Positions 9,931 through 18,354 are shown, counted from the stretch's first letter. The stretch: 64,000 nt of DNA from Sinorhizobium sp. 6-70 (GCF_030124375.1 NZ_JASKLS010000004.1:248001-312000), one strand, 5' to 3'. The notes: generated from the sequence alone by a model not told the origin. Numbers and translations are program-made.

Positions 9931-10290
9931 ATGAGAAAATTCCTCGTCAATGCCGCGGTTGCTGCCGTCATCGGGCTCACCGGTCTTGCCGGTGCCGCCA
10001 CCACGGCTTCCGCTGAATCGGTGATATTCGAGTTCGGCTCGCCGCAGGGCGTCCAATACCGTGACTATGATCGCGACTGGCGCCGGGATCGCCCCCGCTG
10101 GGACGGCGAGCGCCGCGGCCGTTGTGACCCGTGGCTTGCCGTCGAAAAGGCACGTGACCGCGGCCTGCGCCGGGCCCATGTCGCCAATGTCGCGCGGCGC
10201 CAGGTCGTCGTCGAGGGCCGCCGCCATGGTGACCGCCAGGCGATCATCTTCGCCAATGTGCGCGGCTGCCCGGTGATCGGCCGCTGGTAA
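9931..10290 (+). CDS. Small basic exported protein, unknown function
   Basis: A 119-aa protein with a clear Sec signal peptide: MRKFLVNAAVAAVIGLTGLAG, then 'ATTASAES' with a cleavage site after about residue 28. The mature part is Arg/Asp-rich ('YRDYDRDWRRDRPRWDGERR') and has two cysteines, in 'RGRCDPWLAVEKARDRGLR' and 'VRGCPVIGRW', which could form one disulfide in the periplasm. I recognise it only as a common type of rhizobial small secreted protein. A CGGAG ribosome site precedes ATG 9931, and a strong terminator follows. Confidence 0.75.
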   Translation: MRKFLVNAAVAAVIGLTGLAGAATTASAESVIFEFGSPQGVQYRDYDRDWRRDRPRWDGERRGRCDPWLAVEKARDRGLRRAHVANVARRQVVVEGRRHGDRQAIIFANVRGCPVIGRW

Positions 10291-10333
10291 GCTGCCGGAT
10301 TTCCGTCTCGTCTCCCCCGGCCGGCGGAAATGC

Positions 10334-10362
10334 GCCCCTCACGGAAACCGTGAGGGGCTTTT
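10334..10362 (+). terminator. Rho-independent terminator
   Basis: GCCCCTCACGG (10334-10344), AAA loop, CCGTGAGGGGC (10348-10358), then TTTT: a perfect 11-bp stem after the small exported protein gene. A second, weaker hairpin AAGCCCCG ... CGGGGCTT follows at 10371-10401. Confidence 0.88.
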
Positions 10363-10461
10363 GATTCGAAAAGCCCCGCGCGATGCAATTCGCCGGGGCT
10401 TGTCTGTTGTTTTTTCCGCGAAGGATCACTTTGAAGTTGGCGCGAAACAGGAAGTGCCCGC

Positions 10462-10561
10462 CTACAGCGCCGCGCGTCTTAGCGCAAAGGTCGCTGTGGC
10501 ACTTTGAGCTGCTGCATGTTCGTATCCCTAGATCGGCGCTGATTTAGGGAAACATGCGGCA
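10462..10561 (+). repeat. RIME1-like element, complete
   Basis: First palindrome CTACAGCGCC ... GGTCGCTGTGG, a spacer 'CACTTTGAGCTG', then a second palindrome CTGCATGTTCGTATCC ... GGGAAACATGCGG. It abuts the 3' end of the minus-strand SIMPL gene (15 nt away). Confidence 0.82.
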
Positions 10562-10576
10562 GGATTTCTACCGGCA

Positions 10577-11362
10577 TCACTGCTCGATGGCGAAGGTCAC
10601 GTTGACGGTGACGTTGTAGGCGTTTTCGCCGGTTGCGATCGGAACGGCATCGGCGGCGAACTCTTTGGCCATGCTGCGCACCATCGGAACCGGTTCCGGG
10701 CGGGAAGCCTGTTCCGAAATCTCGATCAGCCGGCCGAGCGAGACGCCGGCCGCCTCCGCCAGCACCTTCGCCTTGACGATCGCGTCGGCCACTGCCGCCT
10801 TGCGGGCCTCGGTGATGACTTCGTCGGGCTTGTCCTTGGTGAATTCGATGCCGCCACCCTGGTTGATGCCGAGGGTCACGGACTTGTCGAGGACCTCGCC
10901 GAGGGTGCTCAGATCCCGCACGCGCACGGTAACGCCGTTGACGACCTGATAGCCGATGAGTTCCGGCGGCCGGTTGGTGCCGTCGTTGCCCTGCGGGAAG
11001 TTGTATTGCGGGTTGATGGCGAAGCCGCTGGTCTGCAGGTCGCGCTCGGCAATGCCGCCTTGCTTGAGCGCCGAGAGCACCTCCGCCATCGCCTTGTTGT
11101 TGGCGTCGAGCGCTTCGCGCGCGGTCTTCGCGTCCTTGACGACGCTCAATTGCACGATCGCCATGTCGGGCGCTGCGGTTGCGCGGCCCTCACCGGAGAC
11201 CTTGATCAGCGCCTGCCGGCCCCGCACGCCTTCGGGACGCGCGTTGCTTGCGCCCTTGTTGGCATTGCTCTCGTCCGCCACAGCGGCGGCCGCAAAAGCG
11301 CCGGCAAAAGCAGCGGCCATGGCAGCGACATGAACCGTGCGGGCGATGCGTGTAGAAATCAT
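10577..11362 (-). CDS. SIMPL domain (DUF541) periplasmic protein
   Basis: A 261-aa protein with a signal peptide (hydrophobic 8-30, 'AAAFAGAFAAAAVADES') and a SIMPL/DUF541 body: 'LIKVSGEGRATAAPDMAIVQ', 'AREALDANNKAMAEVLSALK', 'IAERDLQTSGFAINPQYNF', 'GYQVVNGVTVRVRDLSTLGE' and 'AVADAIVKAKVLAEAAGVSL'. Family members are periplasmic or outer-membrane-associated and some (e.g. BP26 of Brucella) form large channel-like oligomers; the rhizobial role is unknown. It is expressed alone, leftwards, ending at a RIME1-like element that may serve as its terminator. Confidence 0.92.
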   Translation of the reverse strand: MISTRIARTVHVAAMAAAFAGAFAAAAVADESNANKGASNARPEGVRGRQALIKVSGEGRATAAPDMAIVQLSVVKDAKTAREALDANNKAMAEVLSALKQGGIAERDLQTSGFAINPQYNFPQGNDGTNRPPELIGYQVVNGVTVRVRDLSTLGEVLDKSVTLGINQGGGIEFTKDKPDEVITEARKAAVADAIVKAKVLAEAAGVSLGRLIEISEQASRPEPVPMVRSMAKEFAADAVPIATGENAYNVTVNVTFAIEQ

Positions 11363-11515
11363 GGTTATTTCTCTCCGGTTGTTTTATGCCGAACTCTTGC
11401 TTATCGATTGTGTAGGCATTGCGGCAATGGCTTGTCGTCAAAAAGGTTTTCCGCTAGAGCCATTGCGACCCGCGAATTACCATTGGTTCGCGGTCAGCCG
11501 GCAGACGACCGGCAC

Positions 11516-11591
11516 GGGCCTGTAGCTCAATGGTTAGAGCCGGCGGCTCATAACCGCTTGGTTGGGGGTTCGAGTCCCTCCGGGCCCACCA
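11516..11591 (+). tRNA. tRNA with CAU anticodon, probably tRNA-Ile2 (lysidine-modified)
   Basis: A 76-nt cloverleaf with encoded CCA. The acceptor stem GGGCCTG pairs with CGGGCCC (one G-U); D arm 'GCTCAATGGTTAGAGC'; anticodon stem GCGG/CCGC around loop CTCATAA (anticodon CAT); T arm 'GGGGGTTCGAGTCCCTC'. CAT tRNAs can be initiator Met, elongator Met or Ile2. The GCTTGGT variable region and G-rich acceptor resemble E. coli ileX more than metT, and the first acceptor pair is G-C, which excludes the initiator. Ile2 is my preferred call; elongator Met is the alternative. Confidence 0.93.
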
Positions 11592-11902
11592 TTATCTTTG
11601 ATTTTATTCAGGAATTTTGAAAGTTTCCCAAGGGCCTACCTGGCAACTGATAACCGGGTCTCATGGCCCGCCACGTTTCGCGCTCCTCAATGGCGGAAAG
11701 CGCGTTCGTGGAAAGCCGCTTGCGGTTGGCCATGCGGAATATACGTATCGGACTCGCGCATCGATCAGTGGCCGAGCACGTCCCGAATCTGGCGGGGGAG
11801 GTAGTCTCAGAGCGATGCCCTCGGGGCCGGGCGGGGCCATTGCGTGCGGTCTTCCAGGACTGAATTACAGGTCTCTCGCTACCACATTGATCTAAAGTTC
11901 TC
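11592..11902. other. Region after the tRNA, no convincing gene
   Basis: These 311 nt contain several overlapping open frames on both strands without ribosome sites or family resemblance. I saw no duplicated tRNA 3' end and no integrase, so an integration site cannot be supported. Confidence 0.4.
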
Positions 11903-12064
11903 TCACGCGCTGCCTTTTGTATCGTTGTCTTCGTCCAACCCATCGATAAAGCCGTACTGCTCCAGCCACTCACGAAGGATGAGGCGGATTATCTCGTCTC
12001 GGGTCATCTGGAGTTCTTCGCAGGCCAGAGCGAGCGCCAACTCAACATCGTCGTCGAAGATCAT
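11903..12064 (-). CDS. Small 53-aa protein, ribbon-helix-helix-like
   Basis: Reading the minus strand from ATG 12064 to TGA 11903-11905 gives MIFDDDVELALALACEELQM, then TRDEIIRLILREWLEQYGF, then an acidic tail IDGLDEDNDTKGSA. A strong ribosome site (GGAGGGG) lies 3 nt upstream of the ATG. The pattern of a short N-terminal strand followed by 'TRDEIIRLILREWLEQYG' resembles the helix-turn-helix half of CopG/Arc-type ribbon-helix-helix proteins, which bind DNA as dimers and often act as antitoxins. No toxin gene is visible beside it. The family call is inference from a short sequence; that it is a gene is supported by the ribosome site and the non-random composition. Confidence 0.62.
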   Translation of the reverse strand: MIFDDDVELALALACEELQMTRDEIIRLILREWLEQYGFIDGLDEDNDTKGSA

Positions 12065-12245
12065 TGTCCCCTCCTACGCACTACAACCATGGGATTGAAG
12101 GGTCTCACAGAGCAGGTTGCAGTCAAGGATTACGGAGCGCGCTCAATGGGATAAGGCCAAATTGGGCTAAGACCATTGGCCCATGTCTTTATCGGACTAA
12201 AGTCCTAGATAGATCTCGATGGCAGAGAAAGGCCGGGCGAAGCCC
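12065..12245. other. Intergenic region upstream of the small RHH-like gene
   Basis: This stretch, with the adjoining RIME1-like element, fills the 355 nt up to the LysR start at 12420. It should contain the promoter of the 53-aa gene on the minus strand. I see no clear promoter boxes or further gene. Confidence 0.35.
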
Positions 12246-12349
12246 GCTGCATGTTTCCTTTAGATCGCACCCGATTTAAGGATAAAACATGCAGCAATTC
12301 AAAGTGCCACAGCGTCCTTGGTGCGTCTGATAAGCCGCCGGCGCTGTAG
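12246..12349 (-). repeat. RIME1-like element, complete, reverse orientation
   Basis: GCTGCATGTTTCCTTTAGATCG ends its first arm, with the partner ending in AACATGCAGC, then 'AATTCAAAGTGCCACAGCG' and a second palindrome ending GGCGCTGTAG. It is the inverse of the copies at 10462 and 32261 and lies in the 5' leader of the first LysR gene. Confidence 0.82.
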
Positions 12350-12419
12350 AAAAAATGCCATTGCGCGCTCAGCGCTGCGAGCGATAGCATTGCCTCGGGC
12401 GCGGATTTGGGAGGAGACC

Positions 12420-13379
12420 ATTAACCTCAGGCAGCTTCGTTATTTCGTGAAGGTGGTCGAGACCGGGAATATCACCCGGGCGTCGGAAAGCATGAATGTC
12501 GCGCAGACGGCGCTCGGCCAGCAGATCAGGCATCTGGAAGAATCGCTCGGCGTCCGGCTTTTTGTGCGCCATTCGCGCGGCATTTCGCTGACCGAGCCGG
12601 GAGAAGTCTTGCACCGGCATGCGCTTGCCATTCTCAGTTCCGTCGAGGAGGCGCGCCGGGAGGTGATGGCGCATGGGGCGGCGAGGCGAGAGGTTGTCAA
12701 TCTCGGCGTTACGCCCAGCATCCAGGCTTTGATCGGCCCGGAACTCCTCCTTGCCGCCCGCGACGAGATCCCGGACGTTTCGTTCCGCGTCGTCGAGGAG
12801 TTGAGCTTCATCCTGATCGACGCGCTCATGCGCGGCGAGCTCGATATTGCGCTTGCCTATGAGTTCGAGAACCGTCCCGGGCTTGCCGCGACGGCGCTGA
12901 TCGAGGAGGAATTGCTGTTCGTCGCGGGTGCCGGGTCCGGTGTGCTCGGGGAATCGATCTCCTTCGAGGAGGCGATCCGCACCGACCTCGCGCTCGTCAG
13001 CGACCGCGATATCGTCTGGCGGTTGATCCACGACGTCGCCGGCCGGCAAAAGCTTCCCGTAAACGTCGCCTTCGAGGTGCAGTCGATGCCGGCGATCAAG
13101 ACGCTGGTCGCGCGGGGAGCGGCCACCAGCGTGGTGCCCTATGGGGTGGTGGCGGAGGAAATCCAGCAGGGGCTGATCGTCGCCTGTCCGATCCGCCAGC
13201 CGTCCATGAAGCGCACGCTCTTCCTCAACCGCATGTCGGATGCCGTGTCTTTCGTTCACGAGACGGCGCTGCTCGCTTTTCTCGACAGGATGATTGGGCG
13301 GCTTGCCGAGAGGATGGGGCCATACGGCAGCCTGATCGGCAGCGTCCTGCCACGTCGACATGGGGAGGTTGAGCCATAA
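12420..13379 (+). CDS. LysR-family transcriptional regulator 1 of the hyu cluster (probable ATT start)
   Basis: A LysR protein of about 319 aa: N-terminal winged helix 'NLRQLRYFVKVVETGNITRA' and 'LGQQIRHLEESLGVRLFVRH', then an effector domain ('VNLGVTPSIQALIGPELLLA', 'MPAIKTLVARGAATSVVPYG'). No ATG, GTG or TTG occurs where the domain should begin; instead an ATT at 12420 encodes the residue before NLRQLRYF, five bases after a perfect GGAGG. The frame is open upstream to TTG 12318, but those codons run through a RIME1-like repeat and encode an implausible Arg-rich tail. ATT is a rare but known start (e.g. infC). It is the first gene of a two-LysR set upstream of hyuAB and probably controls that operon. 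Confidence 0.85.
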   Translation: MNLRQLRYFVKVVETGNITRASESMNVAQTALGQQIRHLEESLGVRLFVRHSRGISLTEPGEVLHRHALAILSSVEEARREVMAHGAARREVVNLGVTPSIQALIGPELLLAARDEIPDVSFRVVEELSFILIDALMRGELDIALAYEFENRPGLAATALIEEELLFVAGAGSGVLGESISFEEAIRTDLALVSDRDIVWRLIHDVAGRQKLPVNVAFEVQSMPAIKTLVARGAATSVVPYGVVAEEIQQGLIVACPIRQPSMKRTLFLNRMSDAVSFVHETALLAFLDRMIGRLAERMGPYGSLIGSVLPRRHGEVEP

Positions 13380-14326
13380 ACCTTCGGCAGTTGCGCTATT
13401 TCGCGATGGTGGTCAAAACCGGCGGCATGTCGCATGCGGCGGCCCAGCTCAAGCTTGCCCAGACCGCGATCAGCATTCAGATTCGCGACCTCGAACGCGA
13501 GATCGGTGTCAGCCTGTTTGAGCGGCATTCGCGCGGCGTGGTGCCGACGAAGGCCGGCGAGGTGCTGTACGAGCGCTATAACGAACTCGAGCGATTTCTT
13601 GAACGGACGCTCACGGACGTCCGCTCCGCCGCCGGCAGCCCGGCGCCGAGGCCTTTTGTCATCGGCCTGACACCGAGCCATATGCGCCTTGTCGGGGCCG
13701 ACGTGTTGATCGCGGCGGGGGCGAAGCTGCCGGCGACATCCTTGAAACTGGTCGAGGAACTGAGCTTCGCGCTGATCGCCGCGCTCGAGCGCAAGGAGAT
13801 CGACCTCGCTTTCGCCTACGACGTCGAGGGACGTCCAGGCCTGGTGCGGGAGGCAGTGATCGAGGACGAACTGCTGTTCGTGACGGCGCGGGCCAATGCG
13901 TCGGACGACAGCCCCATCAGCTTTGCCGATGCTCTTCAAGAGGAGCTCTTCTTCGCCGGTGAGCGTGGCATAGTCACCCTTGTCCGCCGCATGGCCCAGC
14001 GCCTCTCGCTCGAGCCGCGCATCGTTTCGGACATGCAGTCGGTGCCGGCGATCCGGGCGCGCATCGCCGAAGGCGGCGCCAGCCTTCTGCCCTATGGCAG
14101 CGTCGCCGACGGCATCAGTCGCGGCGTCTTCGCCATCCGCAGGATAGAGCGTCCCGTGCCGAGCCGCACACTCTACATGGTGAGCCGGCGCGAGGAGCGC
14201 TCGCTTCTGGAAGACGAACTCATCGGACCGTTCCTGAAGGACGTGGTTCGCCACATCTGCCGCGCCTCGGCCCCTTACGCGATCATCGTCGATCCGCGTT
14301 TCGAGACCGCCGGGACGTCTTCCTGA
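13376..14326 (+). CDS. LysR-family transcriptional regulator 2 of the hyu cluster (probable ATA start)
   Basis: Paralogue of the preceding regulator, about 316 aa, with the same 'NLRQLRYF' opening, 'AISIQIRDLEREIGVSLFER' and 'HSRGVVPTKAGEVLYERY', then an effector domain ('MQSVPAIRARIAEGGASLLP'). An in-frame TGA at 13370 limits the start. The only codon that gives the full LysR N-terminus is ATA 13376, which overlaps the previous stop as ATAA and is 7 nt from GGGGAGG. The first conventional codon is TTG 13391, which would delete the first five residues of the DNA-binding domain. Overlap implies translational coupling with regulator 1. The pair may act together or bind different inducers. Confidence 0.83.
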   Translation: MNLRQLRYFAMVVKTGGMSHAAAQLKLAQTAISIQIRDLEREIGVSLFERHSRGVVPTKAGEVLYERYNELERFLERTLTDVRSAAGSPAPRPFVIGLTPSHMRLVGADVLIAAGAKLPATSLKLVEELSFALIAALERKEIDLAFAYDVEGRPGLVREAVIEDELLFVTARANASDDSPISFADALQEELFFAGERGIVTLVRRMAQRLSLEPRIVSDMQSVPAIRARIAEGGASLLPYGSVADGISRGVFAIRRIERPVPSRTLYMVSRREERSLLEDELIGPFLKDVVRHICRASAPYAIIVDPRFETAGTSS

Positions 14327-14504
14327 CCCCCAGCGGCATCACCCAGCCATAGCGAAAAACTTATAGCTCGCCGCTTTCAACGGTCTTGGACAGGCCGTCT
14401 TCGCGTCACTAGGCTTGCCATATATCAAATCCGGCGCGGTCAGGAGAGAGCGCCGGGCGGCCGGAATATCGGGCCGTTTGGAGCGCATTCAGGGAGGCTG
14501 CCGC

Positions 14505-16565
14505 ATGGGAGGCTATCGCGTGACCGTCGACACCGGCGGGACGTTTTCGGACTTTGTCTATCTCGACGAAACGACGGGAGAGACGTCGATTTCAAAGGTT
14601 CCGTCGACGCCGGACGACCCGTCGCGGGCAATCCTGTCCGGGATCGATATTCTCCTGGAGCGCGGCGTGCGCCCGGACGACGTCAGCTATTTCTGCCATG
14701 GCACGACGGTCGGGACGAACGCAATTCTGGAAGGCAAGGGGGCGAAGACCGGACTTCTGGTGACCAAAGGTTTTCGCGGTATCTACGAAGTCGGCGAACA
14801 GGCGCGTCCGCATGGGCCGGCGATCTTCGACATCCTCTATGAAAAGCCCGCGCCGATCGTGCTTCCGTCGCTGACCGGCGAAGTATCGGAGCGGGTGGTC
14901 CACGACGGCAGCGTCCTTGCCGAGCTCGACGAAGCAGCACTTCGCGAGACGCTTGCCGAACTCCGCGGCCAAGGGGTCGAATCCGTTGCCGTCTGCCTGC
15001 TCTTCTCGTTCCTCTATCCGCGCCACGAGGAGCGGATCCGTGAGATTGTCCGCGAGGAACTGCCGGGCTGCGAAGTGTCGCTTTCGTCGGAAATCGTGCC
15101 GCAGATCCGGGAATATCATCGGCTGAGCACGACGGTGATCAATGCTTACCTGCAGCCGGTTCTCGCCCGCTATATCGCGCGGCTTGCCGACCGGCTGGAA
15201 GCGGCGGGCGTGAAGACGCCGCAGAAATACATCATGCAGTCGAACGGGGGCATGGCGACCTTCGAGGCGACGGCGAAAAAGGGCGTCACGACGGTGCTTT
15301 CAGGTCCGGCAGGTGGCGTGACCGCCAGCGTCGCAATGGCGCGCTCGACCGGCTACCACGACATCGTCACCTTCGACATGGGCGGCACGTCCTGCGACGT
15401 GGCCTTGATCAAGAACGGCACGCCGGTGATCGCCAACCGCGGCAAGGTCGAGGGCCGCGACATCGCCATGCCGATGATGGATATCAACACGGTCAGCGCC
15501 GGCGGCGGCACGATCGCCGAAGTCGACCGTTTCGGCGTCCTCCAGGTCGGGCCGGAAAGCGCCGGCGCTATACCGGGTCCTGCTTGCTACAGCCGCGGCG
15601 GCACCAAGCCGACCATCACCGACTGCAACCTGCTGCTCGGCTATCTCTCGGAAGAAAACTTCCTCGGCGGCAAGATGCGCCTCGACGCGCAGAAGGCGCG
15701 GCAGGCCGTGGATGCCCATGTGGCCGGCCCGCTCGGCATGGACGTGCCCGAAGCGGCCGAAGGCATCGTCCGGATCATCAACGTCAAGATGGAGGAGGCG
15801 ATCAAGGCTATCTCGACGATGCGCGGCCACGACCTGCGCGACTTCATGCTGCTGCCCTTCGGCGGCGCCGGTCCGCTGCATGCCGCCCGCATCGCCCGTG
15901 AACTCGGCATGGCCGGTCTCGTCGTGCCGCTGCATGCGGGCGTCTTCTCGGCTATGGGCCTGGTGATGTCGGATGTCACGCACGACTATGTGCGCTCACG
16001 GCTGACACCACTCGACGGCGCCCCGGCGAGCGAACTCAACGCGATATTTGCCGGCATGGAAGCGCAGGGGCTTGCCGATCTTGCCGAGGAAGGCTTCCCG
16101 GCGGACCGCATCCGTATCGAGCGGGCTCTCGATCTTCGCTATGCCGGGCAGGGGTACGAACTGACCGTTCCGATCGGCGCGCTTGCCGATGCTGCGGATG
16201 TCGATGCCGTGCGCAGCGCTTTCGATGCGGAGCACGAAGTGATGTTCGGCCACAAGGCTTCGGGCGAATCCGTAGAGATCGTCTCCTACCGGGTGAAGGC
16301 GGTCGGCCTGGTGCCGCCGGTCAATGCCAAGCGCTACCAGCCGGGCGGCGGAACGCTTGCCGATGCTTTCCTCGGCCGCCGCCCGGTCCGCTTCGACGGC
16401 GAAAACCTCGACTGCGCCGTCTACCAGCGCGAACGTCTCGATGTCGGGCTCGTCTTCACCGGGCCGGCCGTCGTGGAACAGTTCGACTGCACGACCGTCA
16501 TCCTGCCGGGCCAACGGGTTAGGGTCGACGAATTCAAGAATCTCATCGTAACGGAGGTCGCGTGA
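14505..16565 (+). CDS. hyuA: Hydantoinase/oxoprolinase family protein, A subunit (HyuA-like)
   Basis: A 686-aa protein of the Hydant_A_N / Hydantoinase_A families. It starts MGGYRVTVDTGGTFSDFVYL (an ASKHA-type phosphate-binding loop), continues with 'FCHGTTVGTNAILEGKGAKT' and 'GFRGIYEVGEQARPHGP', and the central ATPase part has 'VLSGPAGGVTASVAMARSTG' and 'DIVTFDMGGTSCDVALI'. The subunit pairs with HyuB to hydrolyse cyclic amides with ATP (N-methylhydantoin, 5-oxoproline, caprolactam) or, in relatives, to carboxylate ketones. ATG 14505 follows AGGGAGG; the frame is open to 14415, but that part is leader. hyuB overlaps its stop by one base. The substrate cannot be read from the sequence. Confidence 0.93.
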   Translation: MGGYRVTVDTGGTFSDFVYLDETTGETSISKVPSTPDDPSRAILSGIDILLERGVRPDDVSYFCHGTTVGTNAILEGKGAKTGLLVTKGFRGIYEVGEQARPHGPAIFDILYEKPAPIVLPSLTGEVSERVVHDGSVLAELDEAALRETLAELRGQGVESVAVCLLFSFLYPRHEERIREIVREELPGCEVSLSSEIVPQIREYHRLSTTVINAYLQPVLARYIARLADRLEAAGVKTPQKYIMQSNGGMATFEATAKKGVTTVLSGPAGGVTASVAMARSTGYHDIVTFDMGGTSCDVALIKNGTPVIANRGKVEGRDIAMPMMDINTVSAGGGTIAEVDRFGVLQVGPESAGAIPGPACYSRGGTKPTITDCNLLLGYLSEENFLGGKMRLDAQKARQAVDAHVAGPLGMDVPEAAEGIVRIINVKMEEAIKAISTMRGHDLRDFMLLPFGGAGPLHAARIARELGMAGLVVPLHAGVFSAMGLVMSDVTHDYVRSRLTPLDGAPASELNAIFAGMEAQGLADLAEEGFPADRIRIERALDLRYAGQGYELTVPIGALADAADVDAVRSAFDAEHEVMFGHKASGESVEIVSYRVKAVGLVPPVNAKRYQPGGGTLADAFLGRRPVRFDGENLDCAVYQRERLDVGLVFTGPAVVEQFDCTTVILPGQRVRVDEFKNLIVTEVA

Positions 16566-18334
16566 TGCTGCAGCGTAACGCTTCGCTTGGCAGACCCACT
16601 GCCGTCGAACTTGAAGTGATCCGCGCGAGCCTCGGCGGCATCGTGCAGGAAATGCAGAACTCGCTGTTCCGCACCGGCTTTTCCACCATCATCCGGGAAT
16701 CGCAGGATGCCTCCTGCGCGCTGCTCGACGCCAACGCGGCGGTCATCGCCCAGCACGTGGTCCTGCCGCTGCATATCGGCGCTTTCCCGGCCTGCACGCA
16801 GGCGGTGCTGCGCGCCTTTGCCGGCGACATCGCGCCCGGCGACGCATTCCTGATCAACGACCCTTACGAGGGCGGCAGCCCACATGCGCCGGACATGGCG
16901 GTGATCACGCCGCTCTTCTTCGACGACACCCTGGTGGCCTTCTGCGCCAGCATTGCGCACAAGGGCGATATCGGCGGCCCGGTGCCGGGAAGCTGCTCGG
17001 GCCAGGCCCGTGAAGTCTTCAACGAAGGCCTGCAATTGCCGCCGGTGCGCTACCACCGCAATTACCTGCCCTTCGGCGATGTCGAGAAGATCATTGCTGC
17101 CAACAGCCGCACGCCGGAACTGGTGCTCGGCGACATTCGCGGCCAGCTGGGCTCCGCGCGCCTCGGCGAGCGCCGACTTGCCGCCCTTCTGGAAAAGTTC
17201 GGCTCATCGAAATGCATCGCCGCCTTCAACGAACTTGGCGACATCGCCGAGCGGCGGATGCGGGCGATCATCGATACCTGGAAGGACGGTGTCTTCGAGG
17301 CCGAGCGCTTTGTCGACGACGATGGCGTCGAACTGTCGAAGCCGGTGCGCATCCACGTCCGGGTGGAAAAGGCGGGTGACACCATCCGCTTCGACTTCAC
17401 CGGCTCGGCCGACCAGACGCGGGGGCCGGCGAATATCCGTCCGCCGCTCGTCCAGGCGGCCTGCGCCTACGCGCTGATCTCGCTGGTGGACCCGAACATC
17501 TTCATCACCAGCGGTATTTTGCGCTCCTTCACGGTCGAAACGCGGCCCTCAAGCGTGCTGAACCCGCGTTATCCTGCCCCGGTCAATACCTACAATCCGA
17601 CGGTGCATGCCGTCGTCGACGCGATCTTCGCGGCGCTCGGGCAAGTGGTGCCGGAACGCTCGCGGGCGGACGGCTGCGGCAGCCGGTCGATCATCCTCGG
17701 CGGCCGCGGCACGAATACCGGCAGCAGCTACGTGCAGTACGAGATCGTCGGTGGCGGAGCAGGGGCGCGCTCGACGCGCGACGGGGCTTCGGGCACGACC
17801 GTCAACCAGAGCAACGCCAAGATCGCACCGGTGGAGATCATCGAAAGCGAATTTCCGACCCGGGTGCTTGCCTTCGAGCTGATCCGCGACTCCGGCGGTG
17901 CGGGCAAATTCCGCGGCGGACTCGGTATCCGGCGCAAATATCTGAACCTCACCGAGGCACGCTTCTCGATCCGCTCGACCAAGCACGTCATTCCGGCCGA
18001 GGGTTATGCCGACGGCCTGCCGGGACGTACGGGCGACATCCGCATCAACCCGGATGGAGACGGCTGGAAGCGCCTGCCTTCGCGCTACGCCGATTATCCG
18101 CTGCAGACTGGCGACGTGTTCGAACTCGAAACGCCGGGCGGTGGTGGCTACGGCGATCCGCTGACGCGTGATCCGGCATCGGTGCTTGCAGATGTCAGGG
18201 AAGGGTATGTCTCGGTCGAGGCGGCCGGACGCGACTACGGCGTGGTGCTGGTGGCGGGGCCAAAGGGTCCGAGCCTCGACGACGAGGCGACGCAGAGATT
18301 GCGAGCAGCGCGGTCGAAGACCGGGGCGGCTTGA
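16565..18334 (+). CDS. hyuB: Hydantoinase B/oxoprolinase family protein, B subunit (HyuB-like)
   Basis: A 589-aa Hydantoinase_B protein, the catalytic partner of HyuA. Family landmarks include 'EVIRASLGGIVQEMQNSLFR', 'DAFLINDPYEGGSPHAPDMA', 'AHKGDIGGPVPGS', 'FDFTGSADQTRGPANI' and the C-terminal 'VFELETPGGGGYGDPLTRDP'. ATG 16565 shares its first base with the hyuA stop (TGATG), and GGAGG lies upstream; a GTG three bases earlier is also possible. This tight coupling is expected for a two-subunit enzyme. Downstream genes continue after about 20 nt, so hyuAB is part of a longer operon with a dehydrogenase and an ABC importer. Confidence 0.93.
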   Translation: MLQRNASLGRPTAVELEVIRASLGGIVQEMQNSLFRTGFSTIIRESQDASCALLDANAAVIAQHVVLPLHIGAFPACTQAVLRAFAGDIAPGDAFLINDPYEGGSPHAPDMAVITPLFFDDTLVAFCASIAHKGDIGGPVPGSCSGQAREVFNEGLQLPPVRYHRNYLPFGDVEKIIAANSRTPELVLGDIRGQLGSARLGERRLAALLEKFGSSKCIAAFNELGDIAERRMRAIIDTWKDGVFEAERFVDDDGVELSKPVRIHVRVEKAGDTIRFDFTGSADQTRGPANIRPPLVQAACAYALISLVDPNIFITSGILRSFTVETRPSSVLNPRYPAPVNTYNPTVHAVVDAIFAALGQVVPERSRADGCGSRSIILGGRGTNTGSSYVQYEIVGGGAGARSTRDGASGTTVNQSNAKIAPVEIIESEFPTRVLAFELIRDSGGAGKFRGGLGIRRKYLNLTEARFSIRSTKHVIPAEGYADGLPGRTGDIRINPDGDGWKRLPSRYADYPLQTGDVFELETPGGGGYGDPLTRDPASVLADVREGYVSVEAAGRDYGVVLVAGPKGPSLDDEATQRLRAARSKTGAA

Positions 18335-18354
18335 AGCGAGATCAGGAGGAAACA

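Noticed and set aside
11608..11973. 121-residue minus-strand frame after the tRNA
   Set aside because: No ribosome site, Arg/Ser/Thr-rich shadow composition, and it overlaps the better-supported 53-aa gene at 11903-12064.
11516..12419. Genomic island or prophage attachment at the tRNA
   Set aside because: No integrase, no repeated tRNA 3' end found and no phage genes nearby; only position suggests it.
12318..12419. TTG 12318 or GTG 12321 as start of LysR gene 1
   Set aside because: Those codons lie in a RIME1-like element with no ribosome site and would add an Arg-rich tail before the LysR domain.
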